Source: Talinum fruticosum (taxonomy: Eukaryota; Streptophyta; Magnoliopsida; Caryophyllales; Talinaceae). Taken from it: DNA of 64,000 nucleotides. The notes under the pieces were generated by a model. The model was given only the letters and a program-made list of their open reading frames with translations, had not been told where the DNA came from and did not search any database. The position numbers and the translations under genes were made by a program. Within the stretch, counting starts at the first letter, position 1. Each line of letters starts with the position of its first letter. The stretch covers positions 8,441,501 to 8,505,500 of the forward strand of contig JAITYX010000004.1 in assembly GCA_021018815.1 (NCBI GenBank), read 5' to 3'. Of the stretch, positions 12,901 to 24,459 are shown piece by piece.

Positions 12901-14100
12901 CTCCTCCTACTCCTGTTGGGTTTCGTGATCATTTAACGTGTCCCTTTGATTCTCTAGGTAAGTTTCGAGTCCATAGCCTCTATAAAGTTGCATTCTCTCC
13001 CCATCAAGGTGTCCCCACCTTACCTTGGAAAAGCCTCGTGGAAAAGCCAAGTGCCTTTTAAGATGAAAACTCTGCTCTGGTGTGCATATTAAGAAGGTCT
13101 AACCGTAGCCTGTAGACTGGCTAAATGGATGGCAAAACTTAATCCTAGATGTCCTATCTCGCTGGAACCCCGAAGAAAACCATTTGCATCTATTTCGTGA
13201 GTGCCCTATTGCTGCTGCTACATGGACTAAATTCCTTTTTAAGGGTAACCATGCATTGATTGCCAATTTCTTTAATATGGCCTGGCTGCATTGGATCAAT
13301 ATTAATCTCACGCAGGATATCCAATAGATCAACAAATTCCCGATCATTTGTCTGGTGTATTTGGAAGTAACAAGAATAGATGTCTGTTTTCTAATTTCGC
13401 CAAAGAACTCAATCCTTATAGTAAAACATTACATATCTTATTGCCCAAACTAATGACATTTTTGAGTTACAGTGGTCGGAATTACATGAAGAACACTCCA
13501 ACCATTCTCTGGTCTCCCCATTGAAGCTTACTTCAAGTTGAACATAGGCTATCACCGGCGGGAGAATAGGAAGAGATATGTGGCTGCTGGCATCATGCGT
13601 ACTGTCAACAACACATGATTTTTGGGGTTACGATGAGCTGTTTATGGAGGTGATAAAGTGATGGCCATGCTGGAAGGTTTGAAGGAATCTCTTGCCAAAT
13701 CTTGGGATTATAGTATTCCTAAGATTGAAGTAGACCCGGAGGTTGAAGCTATACAGGGACTCGGTCAAGCTGGGGAATCGAGTAATATAGAACCCATTAC
13801 TATATGGTAGATCAAGTTAGGGGATTACTGCAGAAAAGTGGAGTATCAAGTTTAACATTAAGCAAGTTAATCTTGCCGCATTTATTCTTGCTCGCCTAAA
13901 CTTGGATCAATTGGAATCGATCCGGCTCCATACGATTCCTCCACCTCAAGCTAAATGGATTCTTGAAGCGGATGCTAAAGCTTTGAAAATGTACAACCGC
14001 ATCTAGAGAGATCTTCTGGACATCATCAATGATTAGAGAGTGTTACGCTCCCTATCCCCGCCCCTTTCCACTTTTGCTTGGATGTATGGCCAGTGATAGC
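9950..14100 (+). pseudogene. LINE-2 ORF2 (endonuclease, RT, RNase H), broken
   Basis: Starts with an endonuclease leader containing VWNVKR near 9957. FTWNNGRT lies near 10482 and an SDH motif near 10615. Reverse transcriptase follows with ICLIPKKPN near 11400, QPSFVTGRKI near 11545, [13 protein letters not shown] near 11825 and the catalytic YADDVILF near 11967. A zf-RVT segment lies at about 12890-13250. An RNase H-like domain, as in many plant L1s, lies at about 13500-14030. Many frameshifts and stops make it non-functional. Part of the tail (about 13223-13806) also occurs at 22137-22715. Confidence 0.85.
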
Positions 14101-14228
14101 CGATTGTTTTGCTAGGGGTTGGTTTCTCGTTTGTTTTCCTCTTTTCACTATGAGGCTCCTACCTACTGGTTTGTACTTTACTTGACTTTATCTTCTTTAT
14201 AATATGATCCTTTTCTCCCAAAAAAAAT

Positions 14229-14800
14229 CCTTCTTTTTCCTTTTTGTGTGCCATGTAAGGCTTATACATAGGTGGGGAATCTGATCTCGTTTTAATGGTC
14301 AAAATTAAAGTTTTGAATATATTATCCTTTTTGTTTAGTTTCTTTTTCCTTTATCATATTATATTTCCTTTTGCGACTCTTCAGAAAAAAAAAGAAAAAT
14401 AAAAAAAGATGAGTATTCGAGATGATAAAATTACGGATGGGCTTATAAGAGCATCCACAATAATGTCTCATTTTGGTCTCACCAAATTGTAGGATAACAT
14501 GTGGGAATTTTTTTATTGTGTAAAATTAAATGGGATATATGAGAACCCAAAAGTGAGACTAAATGTGAGACATGACGAACTTGAGGGGAAGAGAGAGAAG
14601 GTGAAAAGGAGAAAAATTAAATACAAAAATTGTCTTCCTTATTGTGAAATTGGATGTCTTTTTTGTACCAATTATACTTTCATTTATTTACCGATATATT
14701 TCATGATGTGAAATAAATTGTGGATGTTAAGTTTTTAAAAGATGTTGTAACTTTGAACTGAACAATGGATTTTTTTTTAAAAAAGTGAACAATGGAAAGC
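14229..14800. other. Non-coding spacer
   Basis: AT-rich sequence between LINE-2 and the LTR element. A 70-codon ORF at 14499-14711 shows no recognisable domain and is probably chance. Nothing else is seen. Confidence 0.5.
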
Positions 14801-14805
14801 ATGTT
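14801..14805 (+). repeat. Target-site duplication, left (ATGTT)
   Basis: ATGTT directly before the LTR terminus, matching 21382-21386 after the other terminus. Confidence 0.9.
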
Positions 14806-17800
14806 TGTAACACCCCTAGACCCATCCTAGGAGTATTACATGTCATGGTTCCCCGAGAGGAACCCCTAAGGCCGCTTAAGGTCCCAACTTAAGGTTAATA
14901 ACCCTTTCTTGGATTGGTGGAAGTGTGTTTCTAGGTTTTCCTGAAAATTTCGGCAGAGTTTCCTCCGTAATATGGCTAAACCCATAGGCTTCAAGCCTTG
15001 ACTCGCACGAAACACAATCTTAAACTTAACGAGCCACACGCTCGGAGAAACACAACACAACTCAACGAGCCAATCGCTCGGAGTATTCACATAGGGCTTT
15101 TACATTCATGGTCAAAACTTAAGTTCACATACAACCAGTCTTTACAACATCTTTACAAACAAAAGACAAATAAACATGCCGTAAGTCCAGGCATCTCCTA
15201 TCCGTTGGTTCGTTTCTTCTAACAGCCAAAAGCAACTCCGGGAGTCTCGAACTTCGTACCTGAAATTTTGATGAGGTCATGAGCTCCACGAGCCCCGTGA
15301 ATAATCTAAACCCAACCCCGAGTTTCACTTTGCACATTAATTCATTAACAACCACACGTAAGTTCATAACTCATTCATAACATGCGATTCGGATCATACA
15401 TGCTTAAGACATGCGAGATTCTAAACTTACCAACTTGCCGAGAAACATAATGACATCACTTACTCATGAATTCAATCAAACATACTTCATTCATCTTTCT
15501 ACGCAAGTAAGTCATAGAATCATTCATCATGCAAATCATTCATCACGTAAATCATATCTTAGTTCTAATCGTATTCATTTCTTACGAAATCGGGATTCGT
15601 TCTTCTTCTTATTCTTCTTCTTGAGTTCAATCATGCATTCCATAATTCATTGGTTCTTTCTTGTTCGTCATGCATGATCATTCGTTTCTTCATATCATAA
15701 TTCTTTAAGTCTTCTTAGTTTTGAATGGAAAGAAGATTTATGCTCGCTCTAAAGACCCAGTTCTTGGAGCCAAAATAATTCGTGGGCTCGGCTCACGGAG
15801 GCATATAATTCGTGGCCTCGAGGCAGCCTCCCTTCCCTGAAGGACGCATACCGTTAATAGTTCGTAGAAGCAAAATAATTCGTGGCTTCGGGTTGACAGA
15901 CACTTCTATGGCCATAGCTTCGGAGGGTTCTTTAATTCGTGGGGTCTAGGGATGGCAATGGAGTCGAGTCCGGGTCGGGTCCGACCGGACCCGCACTCCA
16001 TTTAACTTTTTAGATTTGGACCCGGACTCGACCCGGACCCGACGGGTCTGTAAAATTTGGACTCGGACCCGGACCCGGTGGGTCCATGGGTCCACGGGTC
16101 TTAAACGGGTCTTAAACGGGTCTACTATATTTTTATCATAAATGAGTTTAAAAATCAATATTTTGTGCCCTATTTTAATATTATTGTAAATTTACAAGCA
16201 ATTTTGTTACATATAACCTCTTTAGCATTATACTAATCTATCTATCAACCAATCTATTGTACAAACAAAAAACTTACTTCATACAAATCGAATACACCAA
16301 TATATTAAACACAAAGTTCATCAAAGTTTGACAACACAAAGTTCAAAGTCCATCAAAGTTTAACAACAAATTGTAGGAAGGGTTTCCAAATTGCACCGGG
16401 TCCAAATTTGCATGAATACTACCGTTAGAATTTTTCAAAAAAATAAAATTAGTGTTCGGGTCTTAAACGGGTCTTAAATGGGTCTCGGGTCGGGTCCGGG
16501 TCTTAAAAATAAGACCCGGACCCGACCCTGACTCGAGACAGCTAGGACCCGGACTCGACCCGGACCCATCGGGTCCAAATTTTTGGACCCGGACCCGATT
16601 AAATGGGTCGGGTCTGGCGGGTCCGGGTCGGGTCCAGGACCCATTGCCATCCCTAGTGGGGTCTTAGATCAATAACACAATCCTTTCTCCCTTCTTTAGT
16701 TCTTTATGTTTCTTATCTTCTTATTACTTATACATAAGATATACTTAATTCATATAATTCATGCTCAACACGTTCATGCGTAACTTCTTCGAAACAAGCA
16801 ATTCACGAAGCAAGTTCCAACTCAAGTATAATCAATTCATTTCACATACGCATGCTTATGTCATTTATAATCAATGTAATTCAGGATAAACACATAATCA
16901 CATAAACATGCCAACTAGGATTTCCATCAATGAACTCATCGTTTTCATGATCGCGTATCATCGCGTATAGGTGGTTTATGGTTCTATAACTTTCCTTAAT
17001 CGATATATATCTTTTAATCTAGCCACATAGCTTCTTAAATCTCAGTTCTTAATTCAGTTACTCACTTAGTTCCGATTTTGCTCAAAACAAGTACATTTTC
17101 ACTTAAAATTGCATATCTCCCAATCTACTCATTCAATGCATACCAAATTTTACAGAAATTTCCATAAATTTCCACAAAGCTACAAGTAAAATTTTCAGGA
17201 AATTTGGGCTACACATGAATTTACGAAATTCGGACAGCATGCATAATTACCGAAAATCGCACATAAGTCATGAACTTAACCTTCGATTTTTCTCCTTAAT
17301 TCCGCTCAAGCTAATCTCATCCAAATCTCAATAATCATACTCAATAACACTTAAACATCACAAATTCAGAACTAGATATCACATAATCATAACATGCTCT
17401 TTGATTCGTGAGTTGCTAATTTAGTGAATTTAACTCTTCAACTTCTTCAATTAAACCTAGGGTTTGGAATTTCGTACTTCAATTCATGTTCAATCCACCT
17501 AATTCATTTTAATTCTTGAGGATGAATTCAGATTACTCACCTTAGATTCTTAGAGGTTCTAAGAATTTCGGTTTTAGAGGGTTTCGGATTGGGTTTTGCT
17601 TCCTCTTCTTCCTCCTTTCGCTGCCCTCGATCTCTCTACTTTTTGTTTTCGGGTCCTCAAACCCCTAGCCTCGGTTCTGTTTGGTCTCGCCGGCTCCCTC
17701 TTCGCGCGCCGGCCGTGCAAGCACGCCATGCTCCTCTTCCTCTCTCGTCCTCGCGCCGGCTCTCGTCCTCCTCTCGATTTCCTCTACTTCGCGTTCTTTC

Positions 17801-18284
17801 GTTCCCCTTTCTTCTTTTGCTCGCTCGGCCTCCCGAGCCTTCGCTCTCCTCGCCCACCGGCGGCGGCGTCCTCGCCGTTCAGGCGGCCACCGGCCTCTCG
17901 CTCTCTCTCCCTCTCTCGCTTCCTCTCACTCTCCTCTGTCTCTCGCTTCTTTCGTTTTCCTCTATTCTTTCTTCCTCCCGTTCTTTTCTTCGGCCTCGGG
18001 CCCATTCTCTCTCCTCTTTTCCTACTTACACCTCAATACTATGCTGCCCAAACTTAATTGGACCCTCTTACCCTTTGCTCTCATAATTTACCAACTCATC
18101 CTAAAAATGCCAGCCATCTCCATTCTCATTTCCTTTTTCTTTTTACTTTAATTGGGCCCAACTAGCTTCACAAGGCCCAATTTAGCTAGCCCACGCTCGG
18201 GTTTCGGTTCTCGGGTTTCTAATTCCGATTCGGAAAAATTCTAATTCACTAGCAAGCAAACACCTGAAATTTCGGGGTCTTACA
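14806..18284 (-). repeat. 3' LTR of the non-autonomous element (left copy)
   Basis: 3,479 bp, or about 2.76 kb without the hAT MITE at 15947-16655 and its duplicated site. It aligns along its whole length with 18574-21381. Its CpG- and pyrimidine-rich part (17589-18010) gives overlapping ORFs in several frames on both strands. These reflect base composition, not genes. Confidence 0.93.
15947..16655. mobile_element. hAT-type MITE nested in LTR
   Basis: 709 bp with terminal inverted repeats TAGGGATGGCAATGG / CCATTGCCATCCCTA and a perfect 8-bp target-site duplication GTGGGGTC (15939-15946 and 16656-16663). The other LTR has the uninterrupted site. Eight-base duplications and these ends fit the hAT superfamily. 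The ends are rich in GGGTC/GACCC words and the middle is AT-rich. No transposase is encoded, so it must be moved by an autonomous relative. Confidence 0.93.
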
Positions 18285-18299
18285 TTTCTCTCCTTCTTA
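18285..18299 (-). other. Polypurine tract
   Basis: Minus-strand GTAAGAAGGAGAGAAA lies directly before the 3' LTR, as expected for the plus-strand primer of reverse transcription. Confidence 0.75.
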
Positions 18300-18559
18300 C
18301 AAAAGTTTCGTCCTCGAAACTTGATTCACCTATGATCTTATACAAATTCTCGGTACATTTCATCATATGACCACACAAATTCATGGAATCGCATACATGC
18401 ACGTAAGTTCATAATTCATATCATATGAGATTCACTCAATCACATATAAGCACATAGGTTCATGAATCAAATCACATATTCATGTTTCAATTAATCACAT
18501 AAGCAATCACTCAAGTCATAGACTCGATTCTAGGAAAATCTACGAGTCGGAGGATTCTT

Positions 18560-18571
18560 GCTCGATACCAT
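18560..18571 (-). other. Primer binding site (tRNA-iMet-like)
   Basis: On the minus strand TGGTATCGAGCA starts two bases after the LTR end. It resembles the initiator-methionine tRNA 3' end complement (TGGTATCAGAGC), the usual plant LTR-retrotransposon primer. Confidence 0.8.
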
Positions 18572-18573
18572 TT

Positions 18574-21381
18574 TGTAACACCCCTAAGACCCACTCTAGG
18601 AGTATTACATGCTAGGGTTCCCCGAGAGGAACCCCTAAGGCTGCTTAAGATCTCAACCTCGGGGTTAATAACCCTTTCTTTGCTCGGCGAAGCGCGGTTC
18701 TAGGTTTTCGAAGGTTTTCCTGAAAATTTTGGCGGAGTTTCCTCCGTAATATGGCTAATCCCATAGGCTTAAAGCCTTGACTTTGCACGAAACACAATCT
18801 TAAACTCAACGAGCCACACGCTCGGAGAAACACAACACAACTCAACGAGCCACTCGCTCGGAGTATTCACTAGGGCTTTGACATTCATGGTCAAAACTTA
18901 AGTTCACATACAACCAGTCTTTACAACATCTTTACAAACAAAAGACAAATAAACATGCCGTAAGTCCGACATCTCCTATCCGTTGGTTCGTTTCTTCTAA
19001 CAGCCAAAAGCAACTCCACCGAGTCCGAACTTCGTACATGAAATTTTGATGAGGTCATGAGCTCCACGAGCCCATTGAATAATCTAAACCCAACCCCGGG
19101 TTTCACTTTGCACATTAATTCATTAACAACGACACGTAAGTTCATAACTCATTCATTATATGCGATTCGGATCATACATGCTTAAGACATGCGAGATTCT
19201 AAACTTACCAACTTGCCGAGAAACATAATGACATCACTTACTCATGAATTCAATCAAACATACTTCATTCATCTTTCTACGCAAGTAAGTCATAGAATCA
19301 TTCATCATGCAAATCATTCATCACGTAAATCATATCTTAGTTCTAATCGTATTCATTTCTTACGAAATCGGGATTCGTTCTTCTTCTTATTCTTCTTCTT
19401 GAGTTCAATCATGCGTTCCATAATTCATTGGTTCTTTCTTGTTCGTCATGCATGATCATTCGTTTCTTCATATCATAATTCTTTAAGTCTTCTTAGTTTT
19501 GAATGGAAAGAAGATTTATGCTCGCTTTAAAGACCCAGTTCTTGGAGCCAAAATAATTCGTGGGCTCGGTTCACGGAGGCATATAATTCGTGGCCTCGAG
19601 GCAGCCTCCCTTCCCCGAAGGACGCATACCGTTAATAGTTCGTAGAAGCAAAATAATTCGTGGCTTTGGGTTGACGAGACACTTCTATGGCCATAGCTTC
19701 AGAGGGTTCTTTAATTCGTGGGGTCTTAGATCAATAACACAATCCTTTCTCCCTTCTTTAGTTCTTTATGTTTCTTATCTTCTTATTACTTATACATAAG
19801 ATATACTTAATTCATATAATTCATGCTCAACACGTTCATGCGTAACTTTTTCAAAACAAGCAATTCACGTAAGCAAGTTCCAACTCAAGTATAATCAATT
19901 CATTTCACATACGCATGCTTATGTCATTTATAATCAATGTAATTCAGGATAAACACATAATCACATAAACATGCCAACTAGGATTTCCATCAATGAACTC
20001 ATCGTTTTCATGATCGCGTATCATCGCGTATAGGTGGTTTATGGTTCTATAACTTTCCTTAATCGATAAATATCTTTTAATCTAGCCACATAGCTTCTTA
20101 AATCTCAGTTCTTAATTCAGTTACTCACTTAGTTCCGATTTTGCTCAAAACAGGACATTTTCACTTAAAATTGCATATCTCCCAATCTACTCATTCAATG
20201 CATACCAAATTTTACAGAAATTTCCATAAATTTCCACAAAGCTACGAGTAAAATTTTCAGGAAATTTGGGCTACACATGAATTTACGAAATTCGGACAGA
20301 CATACATAATTACCGAAAATCTGCACATAAGTCATGAACTTAACCTTCGATTTTTCTCCCTAATTCCGCTCAAGCTAATCTCATCCAATTCTCAATAATC
20401 ATACTCAATAACACTTAAACATCACAAATTCAGAACTAGATATCACATAATCATAACATACTCTTTGATTCGTGAGTTGCTAATTCGATGAATTTAACTC
20501 TTCTACTTCTTCAATTAAACCTAGGGTTTGCAATTTCGTAATTCGAATTCATGTTCAATCCATCTAATTCATTTTAATTCTTGAGGATGAATTCAGATTA
20601 CTCACCTTAGATTCTTAGAGGTTCTAAGAATTTCGGTTTTAGAGGGTTTCGGATTGGGTTTTGCTTCCTTTTCTTCCTCCTTTCGCTGCCCTCGTGGCTC
20701 TCTTGCCCTCGATCTCTCTACTTTTTGTTTTCATGTTCTCAAACCCCTAGCCTCGGTTCTGTTTGGTCTCGCCGGCTCCCACTTCGCGCTCGCCGGCCGT
20801 GCGAGCATGCCATGCTCCTTTTCCTCTCTCGTCCTCGCGGTGGCTCTCGTCCTCCTCTCGCTTTCCTCTCGCTTCCGCGTTCTTTCGTTCCCCTTTCTTC
20901 TTTTGCTCTGCTCGGCCTCCCGAGCCCTCGCTCTCCTCGCCCACCGGCGGCGGCGTCCTCGCCGCTCAGGCGGCCACCGGCCTCTCGCGCTCTCTCCCTC
21001 TCTCGCTTGCCTCTCGCTTCCTCTCACTCTCCTCTCGTCTCTGCTTCTTTCGTTTTCCTCTGTTCTTTCTTCCTCCAGTTCTTTTCTTCAGTCTCGGGCC
21101 CATTCTCTCCCCTCTTTTCCTACTTACACCTTAATACTATGCTGCCCAAACTTAATTGGACCCTCTTACCCTTTGCTCTCATAGTTTACCAACTCATCCT
21201 AAAAATGCCAACCATCTCCATTCTCATTTCCTTTTTCTTTTTACTTTAATTGGGCCCAACTAGCTTCACAAGGCCCAATTTAGCTAGCCCACGCTCGGGT
21301 TTCAGTTCTCGGGTTTCTAATTCCGACTCGAAAAATTCTAATTCACTAGCAAGCAAACAGCTGAAATTTCGGGGTCTTACA
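18574..21381 (-). repeat. 5' LTR of the non-autonomous element (right copy)
   Basis: 2,808 bp, without the MITE, so it shows the empty site near 19715-19730. Read in element sense, a purine-rich, CpG-rich segment (about 21110-20660) leads to CTAAG|GTGAGT near 20605, a good plant splice-donor consensus. GGTAAGT occurs near 19207. Both are also present in the other LTR. Confidence 0.93.
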
Positions 21382-21386
21382 ATGTT
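21382..21386 (+). repeat. Target-site duplication, right (ATGTT)
   Basis: Second copy of the 5-bp duplication of the LTR element. Confidence 0.9.
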
Positions 21387-22100
21387 TTAATATCTAAAGT
21401 GAATGGGAGGGAATCAAAAGATTAGGTAGTAATTGGCTACGTTGATTCCCGTGGGATGTCATTTCATCAACATATCATATCTAATAATTCACTACGTTAC
21501 ATTCATATTGGATTGGTTTAACCACAATATGGGGTGGGGTGGTTTGTCTAAAGGAATCAAACCATTCACTTCACCACATAAATATTATTTTTTGGTTAAT
21601 ATGAGTTATAAAAGAAAGTATAATATAATTAGAAATACAAACTTAATATATTTATGACCTCAGTTATTAGTATCAATTAATTATTTTAAATATATTAACA
21701 AATGTGATATAACTAATTTTTTTAACCTGTGTAAAATTTTAAATAAATAATTTATGTAAATATTAATTTAATATTTTTAACATATTATTTTAAAGGTCTC
21801 ATAGATAAGACAACTTAAAAATATTTATATTTTAAAATACATTAGATCAATATATTGATAACGTATAGCTCTTATTTTCTTAACATGACTTTATTGTGGT
21901 TTTAAGTCACAAACTACCATATATAAGAAAATTTAAAATTGTCTGGGATCTTTAGGAATCATAATTATTTAAAGAATTAAGAAATATTTATACTTTGTGC
22001 TTTTTTTTGGTGAAAAGTGTTTTGCTTACTATTTATCGTTAAGTTTCATGAAATTGAATTTTTTTCCTCCCTTTTTAATAATAATTAATATAAAGGAGGA
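21387..22100. other. AT-rich spacer, no gene seen
   Basis: About 0.7 kb of AT-rich sequence. The 74-codon ORF at 21433-21657 has no recognisable domain. Confidence 0.5.
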
Positions 22101-22137
22101 GATCAGAAAACATATCATGAAACCAAAAACGTTAGAT
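22101..22137 (+). repeat. 37-bp flanking direct repeat, left
   Basis: Begins GATCAGAAAACATATCATG. It matches 22714-22750 at 35 of 37 positions. Confidence 0.85.
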
Positions 22138-22713
22138 GGACTAAATTCCTTTTGAAGGGTAACCATGCATTGATTGCCAATTTCTTTAATATGGCCTGGC
22201 TGCATTGGATCAATATTAATCTCACGCAAGATATCCAATAGATCAATAAATTCCTGATCATTTGCTGGTGTATTTGGAAGTAACAAGAATAGATGTCTGT
22301 TTTCTAATTTCTGCCAAAGAACTCAATCCTTATAGTAAAACATTACATATTTTATTGTCCAAACTAATGACATTTTTGAGTTACAGTGGTCGGAATTACA
22401 TGAAGAACACTCCAACCATTCTCTGGTCTCCCCCATTGAAGCTTACTTCAAGTTGAACATAGGCTATCACTGGCAGGAGAATAGGAAGACATATGTGGCT
22501 GCTGGCATCATGCGTACTATCAACAACACGATTTTTGGGGTTACGGTAGTTGTTTATGGAGGTGATAAAGTGATGGCCATGATGGAAGGTTTGAAGGAAT
22601 CTCTTGCCAAAACTTGGGATTATAGTATTCCTAAGATTGAAGTAGACCTGGAGGTTGAAGCTATACAGGGACTCAGTCAAGCTGGGGAATCGAGAACCCA
22701 TTGCTATATGGTA
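22138..22713 (+). pseudogene. LINE RNase H fragment inserted between 37-bp direct repeats
   Basis: This segment is nearly the same as part of LINE-2 ORF2 (about 13223-13806), covering the end of the zf-RVT region and the first part of the RNase H-like domain. It is flanked by two 37-bp direct repeats with two mismatches (22101-22137 and 22714-22750). Neither fragment end is a natural LINE end and there is no A tail, so ordinary target-primed insertion does not explain it. The source shares ATGGACTAAATTCC at one edge and GATCA at the other. Non-functional. Confidence 0.85.
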
Positions 22714-22750
22714 GATCAGAAAACGTATCATGAAACCAAAAACTTTAGAT
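22714..22750 (+). repeat. 37-bp flanking direct repeat, right
   Basis: Begins GATCAGAAAACGTATCATG. Second copy of the repeat around the LINE fragment. Confidence 0.85.
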
Positions 22751-24400
22751 ATATATAAATAATAATATGCATAAATAATAATATTTTTTATCACTTAAAG
22801 TGAATGATTGAAACTAAATGACAACTCTAAAAGGATTATTATCAAGAAATTTAATAAGATATAACCACAACTTTTAATATAATTTTTAATAATTTAACTT
22901 GGTAATACATGAGACTGAAAACGTCTTGAACGTTTGATTAGTAGTATTCCAAAAGCATGCCAGTGAATTTTTATAAAATTACTATTGTAGTATAATATCA
23001 TATTGGACTTTTTAACCCACAAAAAATTATTTAAAAATTCTTATTCTACACTTTATGTTGATTGAACACTTAAAATTTTGCTTAAAATATAAAACATCAT
23101 TTTAAATAAATAAATTATTGTTCAAATAAGATAACGAGGACATTTTAGAGTGAAATGTTAAAATAGTTTTATTACACATTTCTAGGAACTCATGTAAAAT
23201 TATTACTGTTAATAATTAGTATTTATTAAAAACTATAGATACCTTTAAATTAAAACACTCCTAATATAATTATTTGTTATTAATTAATATAGTAATATGA
23301 ATTTCTAAGGGGAGAAAAAGAGAGAAAATTAATATACAAAATTATAAAAAGATGAATTGCACTAAACGATTGCTTGATATATTTATCTACAAAATGAAGA
23401 ATATTCTTGATTTATTTAGTATTTAGTGGGTAAAACAGATGAATTATAGGAGTAGATACGAAGAATAGGAAATTTAAAGAATTACAAGGTTAAGTTAATG
23501 GCGGAGTAACTACAACATCATCAATTTCATTGAAGAGCTTAAATGTAGGATGTATACAAATAATTAAATTGCTACAACTTTTAAACCAATTACCATTACC
23601 CAACTCACCATAACTCCATATAAGATGTCAAATGTCATGATTATAGCAATCTTTTAACCCATCCACTATTTTAAGATTTTAATTTAAATATTTCTGAAAT
23701 TTTGATCCAATAATTAGATTATATTATTTTAGAAATTTATATGTGTTATGAAAGAATTATACGTTTAAAATAGTATTATTTACTTGTCATAAATATTTTA
23801 GAAAGTATATATTTGAATTTTTTTTAAAGAGACTTCTCATTGAAAAATGAAGGAAAATAGATTAAGAATTATTTTATACCAAAACTTTAAAATTAATCAA
23901 TAAAAATTAAAAAATAATCCCATTTATTGTAAGAAAATTGAATTTGCTATAGAAAAAAATACTTATAATTTTTTAAAAAATATTTAATTATTATGCAAGA
24001 GGAATCCTTTAATACAACTAATTTTTAAATGTATGATTGCATGAAAGTTCTTTTTGTGATTGCATCTAACTTTGACAAAAAAATAATACCAAAAGCGGTA
24101 TTTAAAATAAGCATTAGTGAAATTAAAATAAGAAAAAATTATTATAAATTTAACTTTTGAATATACATTTATAAAAGGGTTATTAGATTAAAATAAAACC
24201 TACTTTGGAGGTATTTGACATTTATATAATGTAGTGAAAAGTTGGATACCCGTGCACTATGTTTAGGGGGTATTTAATATTTATAAACCATCACCAAGTT
24301 TACTTGGTGGCGAAATCGTTTTGGTGATGAAGTGTCAAGCGGAGGAAACTTAAATTACCGGTCTACCCTTCTCGTTTTCCTTCCATCAAAAATTAAAAAT
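22751..24400. other. AT-rich spacer, no gene seen
   Basis: About 1.65 kb of very AT-rich sequence with scattered stops in all frames. No gene or clear transposon end was recognised. Confidence 0.55.
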
Positions 24401-24459
24401 CTATTTCCTCTTAATAATCTCTCTCTCTCTCCTCCAAATTAAACTTTTTCCCTCCCTTC

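Larger units (their letters stand above)
7663..14228 (+). mobile_element. Longer L1-type LINE (LINE-2 of window), decayed
   Basis: A second plant L1 containing ORF1 (zinc-knuckle RNA-binding protein), ORF2 (endonuclease, reverse transcriptase, zf-RVT, RNase H) and a terminal A run at 14221-14228. The 5' boundary is not defined: 7663 is only where ORF1-like sequence begins. The first part, to about 8535, is also present in A' at 54310-55183, so this LINE predates the A/A' duplication. No target-site duplication was found by eye. Confidence 0.8.
18285..18573 (-). other. Internal region of the non-autonomous LTR element
   Basis: 289 bp between the LTRs, consisting of a primer binding site on one side, a polypurine tract on the other, and AT-rich sequence with repeated CATAT/TCACAT words between. 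No gag or pol is present beyond a possible integrase C-terminal scrap at 18285-18325. Confidence 0.88.
14806..21381 (-). mobile_element. Non-autonomous LTR retrotransposon with huge LTRs and tiny interior
   Basis: Two direct LTRs (14806-18284 and 18574-21381) enclose only 289 bp. The element reads on the minus strand. There each LTR begins TGTAAGACCCCGAAATTTC and ends GGGTGTTACA, a primer binding site TGGTATCGAGC follows the 5' LTR, and a purine tract precedes the 3' LTR. The perfect 5-bp target-site duplication ATGTT lies at 14801-14805 and 21382-21386. Just before the purine tract is a remnant reading FEDETFVRRRE, like the C-terminus of Ty3/Gypsy (Tekay-like) integrases. It therefore probably derives from a Gypsy element that lost gag-pol and is moved in trans. 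The LTRs are long and still highly similar, which indicates a fairly recent insertion. Confidence 0.92.

Noticed and set aside
17589..18151. Long overlapping ORFs (150-165 codons) rich in Ser, Pro, Arg and Leu
   Set aside because: They lie in the CpG- and pyrimidine-rich part of an LTR, overlap in all frames on both strands, and the paralogous LTR changes them by indels. This is composition, not coding.
18560..18571. Possible tRNA fragment (TGGTATC)
   Set aside because: It is the primer binding site of an LTR element; no cloverleaf can be formed around it.
20654..21249. Overlapping ORFs (174-176 codons) in the right LTR
   Set aside because: Same LTR segment as above. The frames differ between LTR copies and no domain is present.
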